Shown: in pieces, positions 17,355 through 26,909 of the stretch
Layout: every line of letters starts with the position of its first letter
Numbering within the stretch: the first letter of the stretch is position 1
Assembly: GCA_023429375.1 (NCBI GenBank)
Contig: JAEYVY010000006.1
Span: forward strand, 1-64,000
Source: Bacteroidota bacterium
Lineage (GTDB): Bacteria; Bacteroidota; Bacteroidia; Bacteroidales; Tannerellaceae
Length of the DNA: 64,000 bases
Direction of reading: 5' to 3'
Notes under the pieces: model-generated
The model's input: the letters and a program-made list of their open reading frames with translations, nothing else
What the model was told of the DNA's origin: nothing
Database searches by the model: none
Program-made: the position numbers and the translations under genes

Positions 17355-18368
17355 ATGAGCGAAGCAAAGAAATTATCGATGAGTAATATGATGTTAGCAT
17401 TTATTACTGTACTGGTCGTAGTTGGGTTAGTGGCCCTTGCCGGTTTTTTCCTTTTGACACCGCCCGATGATGTGATTATCGGACAGGCCGAAGCAACTCA
17501 GGTGCGTGTATCCGGTAAGTTGGCGGGCCGTATAGCCGCTTACAAAGCAGCTGAAGGCGACCGTGTGCAAGTAGGTGATACATTAGTTTTACTAGATACT
17601 CCGGAAGTTCATGCTAAACTTCGTCAGGCAGAAGCCATGCAATCGGCTGCAGCAGCCCAAAAACAAAAAGCAATGGCCGGAGCTCGTAGCCAAGAGATTG
17701 CGGCGGCCTATGAGATGAGTCGCAAAGCACAAGCCGGACTCGAAATCGCAAAGAAATCGTATGACCGCGTGCTGAACTTATATGAAAAAGGAGTGATGTC
17801 GGCACAAAAGAAAGACGAGGCAGAAGCAAACTACAAAGCCGCAGAAGCGACAGCTAAAGCTGCTGAACAACAATATCAAATGGCGCTAGAAGGAGCACGC
17901 CGAGAAGACAAGGCTGCCGCCGAGGCCACATTGGAACGAGCTGTTGGAGCCGTTGCCGAAGTAGAAGCTTACTTGAACGAATCTGTGCTAGTATCGCCCA
18001 TAAATGGAGAGGTGGTAGAACGCTTTCCAGAAGTAGGAGAGTTGGTAGGTTCTGGAGCTCCCATTATGAACATAGCCGATATGAACGATATATGGATTAG
18101 CTTCAGCGTACGAGAAGATCTTTTATCGTCCATAAGAATAGGTAGTGAAGTAAATGCCTTCATTCCGGCACTGGGCAATCAACCTGTTGTGTTGACTGTA
18201 TATTATATGAAAGATATGGGTACGTATGCTGCTTGGAAAGCTACGAAAACTACCGGTCAATTTGATGTGAAAACTTTCGAGGTTCGTGCCCGCCCGAATC
18301 AACTCGTAGATGGACTGCGCCCGGGAATGTCTGTGGTATTGAAGAAAAAGGGACATAATCAATTATGA
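17355..18368 (+). CDS. HlyD-family periplasmic adaptor
   Basis: This 337-residue adaptor has an uncleaved N-terminal membrane helix (about 10-32). A split lipoyl domain (VSGKLAGRIAAYKAAEGDRVQ and VLVSPINGEVVERFPEVGE) flanks a long alanine- and glutamate-rich coiled-coil hairpin (about 85-200), and a beta-barrel follows. It differs from the lipoprotein adaptor of the first efflux set in its anchor and is closer to the E. coli YhiI type. The stop overlaps the next permease start by four bases (ATGA), so the proteins are likely made together. Confidence 0.87.
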   Translation: MSEAKKLSMSNMMLAFITVLVVVGLVALAGFFLLTPPDDVIIGQAEATQVRVSGKLAGRIAAYKAAEGDRVQVGDTLVLLDTPEVHAKLRQAEAMQSAAAAQKQKAMAGARSQEIAAAYEMSRKAQAGLEIAKKSYDRVLNLYEKGVMSAQKKDEAEANYKAAEATAKAAEQQYQMALEGARREDKAAAEATLERAVGAVAEVEAYLNESVLVSPINGEVVERFPEVGELVGSGAPIMNIADMNDIWISFSVREDLLSSIRIGSEVNAFIPALGNQPVVLTVYYMKDMGTYAAWKATKTTGQFDVKTFEVRARPNQLVDGLRPGMSVVLKKKGHNQL

Positions 18369-19543
18369 CTTTGAAAGAGCAGAAATATGGGATAGTGGCA
18401 ATAGCCATCAGGGAAATAAAACGCTTGATGTCCTATCGTCTTTATTTCTTCTGTATGCTTTTTGCTCCGCTAATCAGTCTTGTGTTTTTTATCTCATTGA
18501 TGCGTAGTGGGCTACCGTCTGATCTGCCTGTGGCAGTAGTTGATTTAGATCGTACGTCAAATTCAAGAAACCTGGTACGACAATTAGATGCCTTTTCGCA
18601 GACAAAGATTGTGCAACAATTGAACTCGTTTACCGAGGCTAGGATTGCCATGCAGAAGGGGGAAATCTATGGTATTTACTATATTCCGGAAGGATTTTCA
18701 GTAGATGCTGCATCCGGAAAACAACCCAAATTATCCTTTTATACAAACGGAACATACCTGGTTGCCGCATCACTTCTATTTCGAGATATGAAGACTATGT
18801 CTGTCTTGGCAGGAGGAGCCGTGGGACTGCAAACCGGCTTGGCGCAAGGAAAAACGGAGAGCGAAATAAAGGCAAAACTCCAACCTATTGTGATTGAAAC
18901 ACACGCGTTGGGAAATCCTTGGTTAAATTATTCGGTCTACCTGAATAATACACTTTTACCAGGTATCTTGCAATTGATGATTTTCTTGATTACAGTCTAT
19001 TGTATAGGAATTGAGATTAAACAAGATACAGCCCGCCAATGGCTGGCGATGGGAAGAGGAAACCTTTTTACATCACTAGTAGGGAAATTGTTACCTCATA
19101 CTATAATCTTTACCCTGGTAGGGTTTATGCTTTGTGCCGTCTTGTACGGATATAATTCGTTTCCGCTACAGTCGGGTTGGTTGCCGATGCTGACAGCCAT
19201 GTTTTTCCTGGTGATAGCCTCACAGGCGGTGGGTATATTTATGATTGCCGTACTGCCAACCTTGCGATTGGGACTTAGTTTTGCGAGTCTCTTTGGCATG
19301 GTTTCGTTTTCCATTGTGGGCTTTTCTTTCCCTGTATTAGCTATGCATCCAAGCTTACAAGCCTTGTCAACTTTGTTTCCACTTAGACATTATTTTTTGA
19401 TTTATGTGGATCAGGCGTTAAATGGACGTGACTTGTATTATAGCGTGGGTGAATACGTTTGGTTGTTGGGCTTTTTGATTCTTCCCTTCTTGGTGAGAAG
19501 ATTATTGAAGAATGTATTGCTTTATATGAAATATATTCCTTAA
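18365..19543 (+). CDS. ABC-2 type permease (YhhJ-like)
   Basis: The 392-residue protein has an N-terminal membrane helix (about 25-45), an extracytoplasmic domain (about 50-205) and five to six hydrophobic segments to the C terminus, the ABC-2 exporter plan. The pair YhiI-YhhJ of E. coli is the nearest named comparison. No ATPase gene lies in this cluster, so the energy source must be encoded elsewhere or the system works differently. The next permease starts 12 bases downstream. Confidence 0.85.
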   Translation: MTLKEQKYGIVAIAIREIKRLMSYRLYFFCMLFAPLISLVFFISLMRSGLPSDLPVAVVDLDRTSNSRNLVRQLDAFSQTKIVQQLNSFTEARIAMQKGEIYGIYYIPEGFSVDAASGKQPKLSFYTNGTYLVAASLLFRDMKTMSVLAGGAVGLQTGLAQGKTESEIKAKLQPIVIETHALGNPWLNYSVYLNNTLLPGILQLMIFLITVYCIGIEIKQDTARQWLAMGRGNLFTSLVGKLLPHTIIFTLVGFMLCAVLYGYNSFPLQSGWLPMLTAMFFLVIASQAVGIFMIAVLPTLRLGLSFASLFGMVSFSIVGFSFPVLAMHPSLQALSTLFPLRHYFLIYVDQALNGRDLYYSVGEYVWLLGFLILPFLVRRLLKNVLLYMKYIP

Positions 19544-19555
19544 ACAGATTGAGCT

Positions 19556-20779
19556 ATGTTAAATGAAGATCGTTTAGGAAAAAAAATAAAAGAAGGTATA
19601 GAAGATGTCTTCTATATTTGGAAGGATGAGTTGAAGAATGTCTTCAGAGATAGTGGTGTCATTGTGTTTTTCTTTTTGGTACCCCTTGCATATCCTTTGC
19701 TCTATGCCTTTATATATAATAATGAAGTTGTTCATGAAGCCAAAATGGTTGTTGTGGATAATTCGGATACGTACCTCAGCCGTGAATTTATACGCAGGGT
19801 AGATGCCACTCCGGATGTGAGGGTGGTCCGGATTTGTAAAGACATGGATGAAGCCAAGCGCATGTTGGATGAGAAAGAAGCTTATGGGATTTTGCATTTC
19901 CCGTCTGAATTCAGTAAGGATTTGAACTCGGGCAAGCAGGTCCATCTTTCGTTGTATGCTGATATGAGTAGTTTGCTTTTTTATAAAGCTTTTCTGCTGG
20001 CTTCGACAGAAGTATCCTTTGAGTTAGGGAAAGAGCTTGTATCCGAGCTGAATCCGTCCGGTTCGCGACAATTGGAACAGATTATGATTGATCCTGTTCC
20101 CTATGAATCTATCACCTTGTTTAATCCACAAATGGGGTTTGCCAGTTTTCTTGTTCCGGCCATCCTCGTACTGTTGATTCAGCAAACCTTGATTTTGGGA
20201 ATCGGTATGCTGGGAGGAACGGCCCGTGAAAAGAATAAATTCCATACATTGGTCCCGGAAGACAGGCATTTTAATGGTACTTTGCGTATTGTATTTGGAA
20301 AATCATTGTCTTACCTGATATTATATGTTGTAGTTTGTGTTTGGGTAATAGCTATTGTGCCAAGGCTTTTTGCATTTCCACAAATAGGCCATCCTATGGT
20401 AGTCTTGTTGTTTCTTTTGCCTTTCTTGGCTGCTTCAATCTTTTTTGCTATGACACTGTCTGGCTTTATGACTTCGCGTGAATCACCAATGCTTGTATTC
20501 GTCTTTACATCCGTATTGTTGGTTTTTATATCGGGTATATCTTGGCCAAAAGAAGCTATTCCTGAGTTTTGGAGTATCTTAGGTTATATATTCCCATCAA
20601 CACCGGGTGTACAAGGATTCATTAGGATTAACACTACCGGAGCGAGCTTGAACGAGGTAGCTAATGAATATCGCTTGCTTTGGGTACAAGCAGGGGTATA
20701 TTTTATTTTAGCCTGTATAATTTATAGATATCAAATTATAAGAAGTTTGAAATATAATGATTTGATTTGTAAAAAATAA
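19556..20779 (+). CDS. ABC-2 type permease (YhhJ-like)
   Basis: This 407-residue permease has the same topology as its neighbour: an N-terminal helix (about 33-55), an extracytoplasmic domain, then five to six membrane segments. The region ISGISWPKEAIPEFW near the C terminus resembles the conserved SG/P motif of the family. The two permeases probably form a heterodimer working with the adaptor and TolC protein upstream. It ends the operon; 109 bases separate it from the next gene, which has its own -7 box. Confidence 0.85.
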   Translation: MLNEDRLGKKIKEGIEDVFYIWKDELKNVFRDSGVIVFFFLVPLAYPLLYAFIYNNEVVHEAKMVVVDNSDTYLSREFIRRVDATPDVRVVRICKDMDEAKRMLDEKEAYGILHFPSEFSKDLNSGKQVHLSLYADMSSLLFYKAFLLASTEVSFELGKELVSELNPSGSRQLEQIMIDPVPYESITLFNPQMGFASFLVPAILVLLIQQTLILGIGMLGGTAREKNKFHTLVPEDRHFNGTLRIVFGKSLSYLILYVVVCVWVIAIVPRLFAFPQIGHPMVVLLFLLPFLAASIFFAMTLSGFMTSRESPMLVFVFTSVLLVFISGISWPKEAIPEFWSILGYIFPSTPGVQGFIRINTTGASLNEVANEYRLLWVQAGVYFILACIIYRYQIIRSLKYNDLICKK

Positions 20780-20847
20780 AATCGATATTATCTTTGCTAA
20801 TGAGTGAAAAAATCGTTGGGAAAGGTGAGAAAGTGAGAATATAATTA

Positions 20848-20855
20848 TAATTTTG
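20848..20855 (+). promoter_or_regulatory. -7 box of sugar isomerase-like gene
   Basis: TAATTTTG is an exact TAnnTTTG match located 33 bp before the start codon. No convincing -33 element is seen at 19-21 bp. Confidence 0.5.
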
Positions 20856-20888
20856 CCCTAATGAATACAATCTTATAAAAATAATACT

Positions 20889-21779
20889 ATGCAAAACAGA
20901 CGTGATTTTTTAAAAAGTGCTTCTCTGATGTTGGCCGGTGGACTTGTAGCTCCACAAATCTTATCTTCATGTGCAGGTAAAACTGCTTCTTCGGCTGCTT
21001 CTACAAAACAAATAGGTCTTCAATTATATTCTTTGAGAGATCTTGTAAAGGAATCAGGCATTCAAGTAGTTCTTGAAACAGCTGCAAAAATGGGTTATAA
21101 GAACCTAGAAACTGCAGGTTACGACAATGGTAAGATCTATGGTTTGGTACCAGCTGAATTCAAAAAGATGGTGAACGACCTTGGAATGAAATGTACAAGT
21201 GCTCACTTAGGACAAGCTTTCACAAAAGAAAAAGAAGCTGAAGTAATGGCATGGTGGGATCAAGCTATTGAAGCTCACAATGAATTAGGCGTTAAATACA
21301 TGGTTCAACCTTGGATGCCAGTTAACGACCAAACAACTTTGGACGATCTGAAAATGTATTGCGACTATTTCAATACAGTAGGTTATAAGACAGCTGCTGC
21401 AAGTATAGCTTTCGGATACCACAATCATGATTTCGAATTCCGCACAATCGAAGATAAAGTGATTTATGACTTCTTGTTGGATAACGTAAGCCCGAACCAC
21501 GTATTCTTCCAAATGGACGTATATTGGGTAATGATGGGTGGTAAAGATCCAGTAGAATATTTGAAGAATCGTGCTAGCCAATTCAAGACTATCCACATTA
21601 AGGATGAAAAAGAAATTGGCGCAAGCGGTAAGATGAACTTCCAACCTATCTTCGAACAAATGAAAGCTAACAATGTTAAGGACTGGTATGTTGAAGTAGA
21701 ACAATATACAAACAATGATCCGGTTGCTAGCGTACAAGAAAGTTTTGATTTCTTGAACAAAGCTGAATATGTTTATTAA
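20889..21779 (+). CDS. Sugar phosphate isomerase/epimerase-like TIM-barrel protein (exported)
   Basis: The 296-residue protein belongs to the xylose isomerase-like TIM-barrel superfamily (AP endonuclease family 2 fold). Typical segments are IGLQLYSLRDLV at the start of the barrel, FGYHNHDFEF, MDVYWVMMGGKDPVEYL and a late glutamate in WYVEVEQY. The N terminus has a twin-arginine motif (NRRDFLK) followed by a hydrophobic stretch and lipobox LSSC. It is therefore probably exported folded by Tat and lipidated. Bacteroidetes have many such proteins, often acting on sugars or inositols, and the substrate here is unknown. It is monocistronic, with its own promoter and terminator. Confidence 0.85.
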   Translation: MQNRRDFLKSASLMLAGGLVAPQILSSCAGKTASSAASTKQIGLQLYSLRDLVKESGIQVVLETAAKMGYKNLETAGYDNGKIYGLVPAEFKKMVNDLGMKCTSAHLGQAFTKEKEAEVMAWWDQAIEAHNELGVKYMVQPWMPVNDQTTLDDLKMYCDYFNTVGYKTAAASIAFGYHNHDFEFRTIEDKVIYDFLLDNVSPNHVFFQMDVYWVMMGGKDPVEYLKNRASQFKTIHIKDEKEIGASGKMNFQPIFEQMKANNVKDWYVEVEQYTNNDPVASVQESFDFLNKAEYVY

Positions 21780-21798
21780 TTAGATAGATCATAAGAAC

Positions 21799-21834
21799 AA
21801 AAAAGCAGCAATCATCAGATTGCTGCTTTTTTGT
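21799..21834. terminator. Bidirectional terminator
   Basis: AAAAAAGCAGCAATC and GATTGCTGCTTTTTT form a perfect 15-bp stem with a 4-base loop between convergent genes. It can end the isomerase transcript (+) and the PurF-like/carAB/HAD operon (-). Confidence 0.9.
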
Positions 21835-22560
21835 TTATTGTCCTTTAATAATTTGAGGAAGATTGGAAGCAAGACTGGCCATGTCGGGGTAGAGTAGGTG
21901 AGCCCCTGCGTCTAGTAAGACACTGTCGGGCAAGGGGCCTGTGTTTACTGCAATAGTAAATATTCCTGCTGCTACGGCCGATTCTACACCTAAAGGAGCA
22001 TTTTCTACTACGATTGCTTCATTGGCCGCCACTCCGGCTTTTTCAAGTCCTATCAGATAGGGCTCGGGGTGAGGCTTGCCATATTTGACATTGTAAGCAG
22101 TTACCATCAACTCGGGTGAGAAACAGGCGGGATAGGATTCGTTTAACTTATCGAATAAACTATGCTGTCCCGAACCGGTGACTATCAAGCATTTCAAATT
22201 GTTTTGTAATGCTATATGTACCACATCGATTGCACCCGGAATCACATTACCGTCATTGTATTTATTGAACAAGTCCGCCTTCTCTTTGTACATCATTTGC
22301 TTTTCCTCTTCAGTCGCTTTGCGGTTGAATGTTCGGAGGTATAACTCATTAACTGTACTTTCTCCTGTTCTGCCTTCAAATAAATAGAAATCATCCAAGG
22401 TAGAGATCAGCTGAAAGTTGTCTGACGTTTCCTTCCATGCCTTAGCATGAAATTTCATGGTGTCAAACAAGACCCCGTCCATGTCGAAAAGTACAGCTTT
22501 GGGCGTAAGTCTTGTTTGATTTTGTTGTTTGAGATAATGCTCTATCGCTTTTTCAATCAT
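21835..22560 (-). CDS. HAD family hydrolase (beta-phosphoglucomutase-like)
   Basis: The 241-residue protein has the HAD nucleophile motif FDMDGVLFDT (about residues 25-34), threonine motif LIVTGSG, lysine GKPHPEPY and the acidic motif VVENAPLGVESA. The small helical cap follows the nucleophile, as in beta-phosphoglucomutases and sugar phosphatases. It starts 18 bases after carB and is the last gene of the PurF-like-carA-carB operon. Its connection with carbamoyl phosphate synthesis is not obvious; it may act on a phosphorylated sugar or nucleotide. Confidence 0.86.
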   Translation of the reverse strand: MIEKAIEHYLKQQNQTRLTPKAVLFDMDGVLFDTMKFHAKAWKETSDNFQLISTLDDFYLFEGRTGESTVNELYLRTFNRKATEEEKQMMYKEKADLFNKYNDGNVIPGAIDVVHIALQNNLKCLIVTGSGQHSLFDKLNESYPACFSPELMVTAYNVKYGKPHPEPYLIGLEKAGVAANEAIVVENAPLGVESAVAAGIFTIAVNTGPLPDSVLLDAGAHLLYPDMASLASNLPQIIKGQ

Positions 22561-22578
22561 TCTATCCTGAATTATCTT

Positions 22579-25500
22579 TTATGCACCGTATTCCTGCCAG
22601 CTCTTTATTTGAATATCATCAATACTCAAGGTGCAGAAAGCCTGAATAAATGCGCTTGCCAAACGAGCATTCGTGATTAAAGGGATATTCAAATCGACCG
22701 CAGCGCGACGAATCTTATATCCGTTATCCAGCTCACCGGCACTTAAGTCACGCGGGATATTTACAACCATATCTATTTTTCTCTCACGCATCAAGGTTAA
22801 TGCCTGAGGCTCTCCAACTTCGCTTGGCCAGTTTACACGTGTACTCTGAATACCGTTTTCTGTTAAGAAACGATGTGTTCCGCCAGTTGCATAGAGCTGA
22901 TATCCTTTTTCTTGAAGCATCTTCGCTGCGTCTAGCATATCAACCTTTTGTTTAGGTGTACCGGTTGATAGCAGGATGCCTTTGTTTGGTATGCGTAAGC
23001 CCACAGAAAGCATACTTTTCAGTACGGCTTCGTTTGTGTCATCAGCCAAACAGCCTACTTCACCTGTAGAAGCCATATCGACACCCAAGACAGGGTCGGC
23101 TTTCTGCAGACGATTGAAAGAGAACTGCGATGCTTTGATACCCACGTAATCTAAGTCGAACTCATTCTTCCATACTTTTTGTACGGGTAAGCCCAGCATA
23201 ACGCGTGTGGCCTGTTCGATAAAGTTGATTTTTAAAACCTTGCTGACAAAAGGAAAGCTTCGTGAAGCACGCAGGTTACATTCAATTACCTTTATTTCAT
23301 TTCCTTTAGCCAGATATTGGATATTGAACGGTCCGGAGATGTTCAATTCTTTGGCAATCTTTTTGCTGATGCGTTTGATACGTCTCATGGTTTCGACGTA
23401 TAGCTTTTGTGCCGGGAATTGGATGGTGGCATCACCACTGTGAACGCCGGCAAATTCGATATGCTCGCTTATGGCGTAAAGGATGATCTCTCCATTATCG
23501 GCTACAGCGTCCATTTCAACCTCTTTGGCATGTTCGATGAATTGACTAACAACTACCGGATGCTTCTTACTTACATTAGCTGCCAACTGTAGGAATCGTT
23601 CCAGCTCTTCGTTGTTCGAGCAGACGTTCATCGCTGCACCACTCAGCACATAACTTGGTCTTACCAGCACAGGGAAGCCTACTTCCTCTACAAACTGATG
23701 GATATCTTCTAAACTGCTCAGTTCTTTCCATCTGGGTTGGTCTACACCAATCCGGTCAAGCATGGCAGAGAATTTATGTCTGTCTTCGGCGTTGTCAATG
23801 CTTTTTGCCGAAGTTCCCAGGATGTTTACGCGTTGTTCGTCCAAACGTATTGCCAGGTTATTAGGAATCTGACCACCAGTTGATACGATCACTCCATGTG
23901 GATTCTCTAGTTCGATGATATCCATTACCCTTTCAAAGGTAAGTTCATCGAAATAAAGTCTGTCACACATATCATAGTCCGTAGATACAGTCTCGGGGTT
24001 GTAGTTGATCATGACTGACCGCCAACCCTCCTTACGGATAGCTTCCAGTGTTTGTACTCCACACCAATCGAATTCCACGGAACTACCAATGCGGTAAGCT
24101 CCTGACCCGAGTACAATGATGGAACGCTTGTCGCCAAGGTATTTTACATCGTTTTCCGTTCCTCCATAAGTTAAGTACAAGTAGTTGGTTTGTGCCGGAT
24201 ATTCGGCTGCCAACGTGTCTATTTGCTTAACTACAGGCAAGATACCACGTCTTTTACGTTCCTGACGTACTTGTAAAATTCCTAATTCAGAATCGCTCAA
24301 GGTGTCTTTTAAGACGGCCTTTGCTATCTGATAGTCTGAAAATCCTTGTTTCTTAGCCCAACGGAATAGCTCATCTGGTATATCAACAGGCTTATTATAG
24401 CTTTCCAGCTCATAAGAGGTGTTCATGATTCCGTATAATTTCTGTAGGAACCACTTGTCGATTTTCGTTAGGTCATGAATTTGATCAATTGTGTATCCGG
24501 CACGAAATGCTTTACTGATGACAAATACACGCATGTCGGTCGGTTCTTTTAACGCTTTGTCGATATCCTCAATGACTAATTCTTTGTTTTGAACAAAGCC
24601 ATGCATACCCTGGCCAATCATTCTTAGACCCTTCTGAATAGCTTCTTCGAATGTGCGGCCGATTGCCATAACTTCACCAACAGATTTCATGCTTGACCCT
24701 AATTCGCGGTCTACGCCATGGAACTTACCTAAGTCCCAACGAGGAATTTTGCAGACTACGTAGTCTAATGCCGGCTCGAAGAAAGCGCTAGTTGTTTTGG
24801 TTACAGAGTTCTTCAAGTCGAAAAGTCCATATCCTAAACCAAGCTTAGCGGCAACGAAAGCTAGCGGATAGCCTGTTGCTTTTGATGCTAAAGCCGATGA
24901 GCGGCTCAAACGGGCATTTACTTCGATGACGCGGTAGTCTTCACTTTCCGGGTCGAAGGCATATTGTACGTTACATTCTCCAACAATTCCGATATGGCGG
25001 ATGATGCGGATAGCCAGTTCGCGTAGCTTATGATATTCGGAGTTGGTTAATGTTTGAGAAGGGGCGATAACGATACTTTCGCCAGTATGGATGCCTAGTG
25101 GGTCGAAGTTTTCCATGTTACAAACCGTGATACAGTTATCAAAACGGTCACGTACAACTTCATATTCCACCTCTTTCCACCCTTTCAAACTCTTTTCTAT
25201 CAAGACTTGCGGAGAGAAAGAAAATGCTTTTTCTACTAATACGTTCAGTTCCTCTTCATTGTCGCAGAATCCGGAACCTAGTCCACCTAGTGCATAGGCT
25301 GCACGTATAATAACGGGATAGCCTAATTCTTTGGCTGCACGACGAGCATCTTCAATATTTTCGACTGCTTCACTCTTGATTGTCTTGACATTGATTTCGT
25401 CTAGCTTGCGAACAAAGAGCTCACGGTCTTCCGTATCCATGATAGCCTGTACCGGCGTTCCTAAAACCTGTACATTGTATTTTTCAAGTACTCCGCTTTG

Positions 25501-25803
25501 ATAGAGTGCAACACCGCAGTTGAGCGCTGTTTGTCCTCCAAATGCGAGTAAGATTCCTTCCGGACGTTCCTTTTCGATTACCTTTTCTACAAAAAATGGA
25601 GTAACGGGCAGAAAATATACTGTATCCGCGACTCCATCCGAGGTCTGTACCGTAGCAATATTCGGATTAATGAGGACTGTCTTGATCCCTTCTTCCTTAA
25701 TGGCCTTGAGTGCCTGAGAGCCCGAATAGTCGAATTCGCCTGCTTCTCCGATTTTTAATGCGCCTGATCCAAGTATCAGGACTTTCTTTATATTATCTTT
25801 CAT
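22579..25803 (-). CDS. carB: Carbamoyl phosphate synthase large subunit
   Basis: CarB makes carbamoyl phosphate from bicarbonate, ammonia (from CarA) and two ATP, for arginine and pyrimidine synthesis. At 1074 residues it has the full length: two homologous ATP-grasp halves, beginning KVLILGSGALKIGEAGEFDY and, near residue 555, IIVLGSGAYRIGSSVEFDW. The oligomerisation region lies between them and the C-terminal MGS-like allosteric domain (about 935-1074) contains YATGGTHRFL. carA is ten bases upstream. Confidence 0.97.
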   Translation of the reverse strand: MKDNIKKVLILGSGALKIGEAGEFDYSGSQALKAIKEEGIKTVLINPNIATVQTSDGVADTVYFLPVTPFFVEKVIEKERPEGILLAFGGQTALNCGVALYQSGVLEKYNVQVLGTPVQAIMDTEDRELFVRKLDEINVKTIKSEAVENIEDARRAAKELGYPVIIRAAYALGGLGSGFCDNEEELNVLVEKAFSFSPQVLIEKSLKGWKEVEYEVVRDRFDNCITVCNMENFDPLGIHTGESIVIAPSQTLTNSEYHKLRELAIRIIRHIGIVGECNVQYAFDPESEDYRVIEVNARLSRSSALASKATGYPLAFVAAKLGLGYGLFDLKNSVTKTTSAFFEPALDYVVCKIPRWDLGKFHGVDRELGSSMKSVGEVMAIGRTFEEAIQKGLRMIGQGMHGFVQNKELVIEDIDKALKEPTDMRVFVISKAFRAGYTIDQIHDLTKIDKWFLQKLYGIMNTSYELESYNKPVDIPDELFRWAKKQGFSDYQIAKAVLKDTLSDSELGILQVRQERKRRGILPVVKQIDTLAAEYPAQTNYLYLTYGGTENDVKYLGDKRSIIVLGSGAYRIGSSVEFDWCGVQTLEAIRKEGWRSVMINYNPETVSTDYDMCDRLYFDELTFERVMDIIELENPHGVIVSTGGQIPNNLAIRLDEQRVNILGTSAKSIDNAEDRHKFSAMLDRIGVDQPRWKELSSLEDIHQFVEEVGFPVLVRPSYVLSGAAMNVCSNNEELERFLQLAANVSKKHPVVVSQFIEHAKEVEMDAVADNGEIILYAISEHIEFAGVHSGDATIQFPAQKLYVETMRRIKRISKKIAKELNISGPFNIQYLAKGNEIKVIECNLRASRSFPFVSKVLKINFIEQATRVMLGLPVQKVWKNEFDLDYVGIKASQFSFNRLQKADPVLGVDMASTGEVGCLADDTNEAVLKSMLSVGLRIPNKGILLSTGTPKQKVDMLDAAKMLQEKGYQLYATGGTHRFLTENGIQSTRVNWPSEVGEPQALTLMRERKIDMVVNIPRDLSAGELDNGYKIRRAAVDLNIPLITNARLASAFIQAFCTLSIDDIQIKSWQEYGA

Positions 25804-25813
25804 GCTTACTCTT

Positions 25814-26890
25814 TTATAACATCGCTACGAATTTGTCAAACATAAATTCCGTATCCGTCGGTCCACTGCAGGCTTCAGGATGGAATTGAGCAGAGAAGAA
25901 TGGTTTGGTCTTGTGTTTGATACCTTCATTCGTTCCGTCGTTCATATTAATAAAAAGCGGCTCCCAATCGATACCTAAAGATTCGTTGTCAACCGCGTAA
26001 CCATGATTCTGAGATGTGATGAAACATTGATTGGTTCCAACGAGGCGTACCGGCTGATTGTGGCTTCGGTGTCCGTACTTAAGTTTGTAAATCTTAGCAC
26101 CACCTGCTTTAGCCAATAATTGGTTACCCATGCAGATACCGCAGATAGGCTTGTCTCCATCCAATGCTTTGCGAATATTTTGAACGGCTGCATCGCAAGT
26201 ATCCGGGTCACCAGGACCGTTAGAAAGGAATAGGCCGTCAAATTCCAATTGATTGAAGTCATAATCCCAAGGCACACGAATCAAAGTAATATTTCTTTTT
26301 AACAGGCTGCGGATGATGTTATGCTTTACACCACAATCTAAAAGTACGACACGTTTGCTGCCTTCCGGACCAGGGTAGGTGATTACTTCTTTGCAGGAGA
26401 CGCGAGCAACCTGATTGATTAAGTTGGGATCTACAAATTCAACATCTTGATTATCAATCACTATTTTACCCTTCATACTGCCTTTTTCGCGGAGCAATTT
26501 AGTAAGTGCACGTGTGTCAATTCCGTAGATGCCGGGAACTTTTTCGCTTTTAAGCCATTCGCCCAGACTTTCCTTTGCGTTCCAGTGGCTATACTCACGA
26601 CTATAATCACTGATAATAATTGCTTCAGCATGGATTCGCTCACTTTCCATAAAGGTTGCTACTCCGTTGTCACTGAATGTTCGTGAAGGTACCCCGTAAT
26701 TACCTACCAATGGAAAGGTTAAAGTCATCAACTGACCCGCATAAGATGGATCTGTAAGGCTTTCGGGGTAGCCCATCATTGCGGTGTTAAAGACCACTTC
26801 GCCAGCAACAGACTTGTCATAGCCAAATGAATAGCCATGGAAGACGCTGCCGTCGTCGAGAATCAAAATTGCTGTTTTGTCTATCTGCAT
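25814..26890 (-). CDS. carA: Carbamoyl phosphate synthase small subunit
   Basis: CarA is the glutamine amidotransferase that supplies ammonia to CarB. The 358-residue protein has the N-terminal CPSase small-subunit domain (VVFNTAMMGYPESLTDPSY) and a class I glutaminase domain. Its nucleophile Cys253 is in GICMGNQ, and the His/Glu pair is in FHPEACSGP near the C terminus. It lies between the long PurF-like gene (19-base gap) and carB (ten bases) in one transcription unit. Confidence 0.97.
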   Translation of the reverse strand: MQIDKTAILILDDGSVFHGYSFGYDKSVAGEVVFNTAMMGYPESLTDPSYAGQLMTLTFPLVGNYGVPSRTFSDNGVATFMESERIHAEAIIISDYSREYSHWNAKESLGEWLKSEKVPGIYGIDTRALTKLLREKGSMKGKIVIDNQDVEFVDPNLINQVARVSCKEVITYPGPEGSKRVVLLDCGVKHNIIRSLLKRNITLIRVPWDYDFNQLEFDGLFLSNGPGDPDTCDAAVQNIRKALDGDKPICGICMGNQLLAKAGGAKIYKLKYGHRSHNQPVRLVGTNQCFITSQNHGYAVDNESLGIDWEPLFINMNDGTNEGIKHKTKPFFSAQFHPEACSGPTDTEFMFDKFVAML

Positions 26891-26909
26891 ATAAAAAAAC
26901 TATATAGTG

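Noticed and set aside
21285..21760. Two long minus-strand frames (150 and 98 codons) inside the sugar isomerase-like gene
   Set aside because: Both are antisense to a well-supported TIM-barrel protein and lack promoters, domains and conserved motifs.
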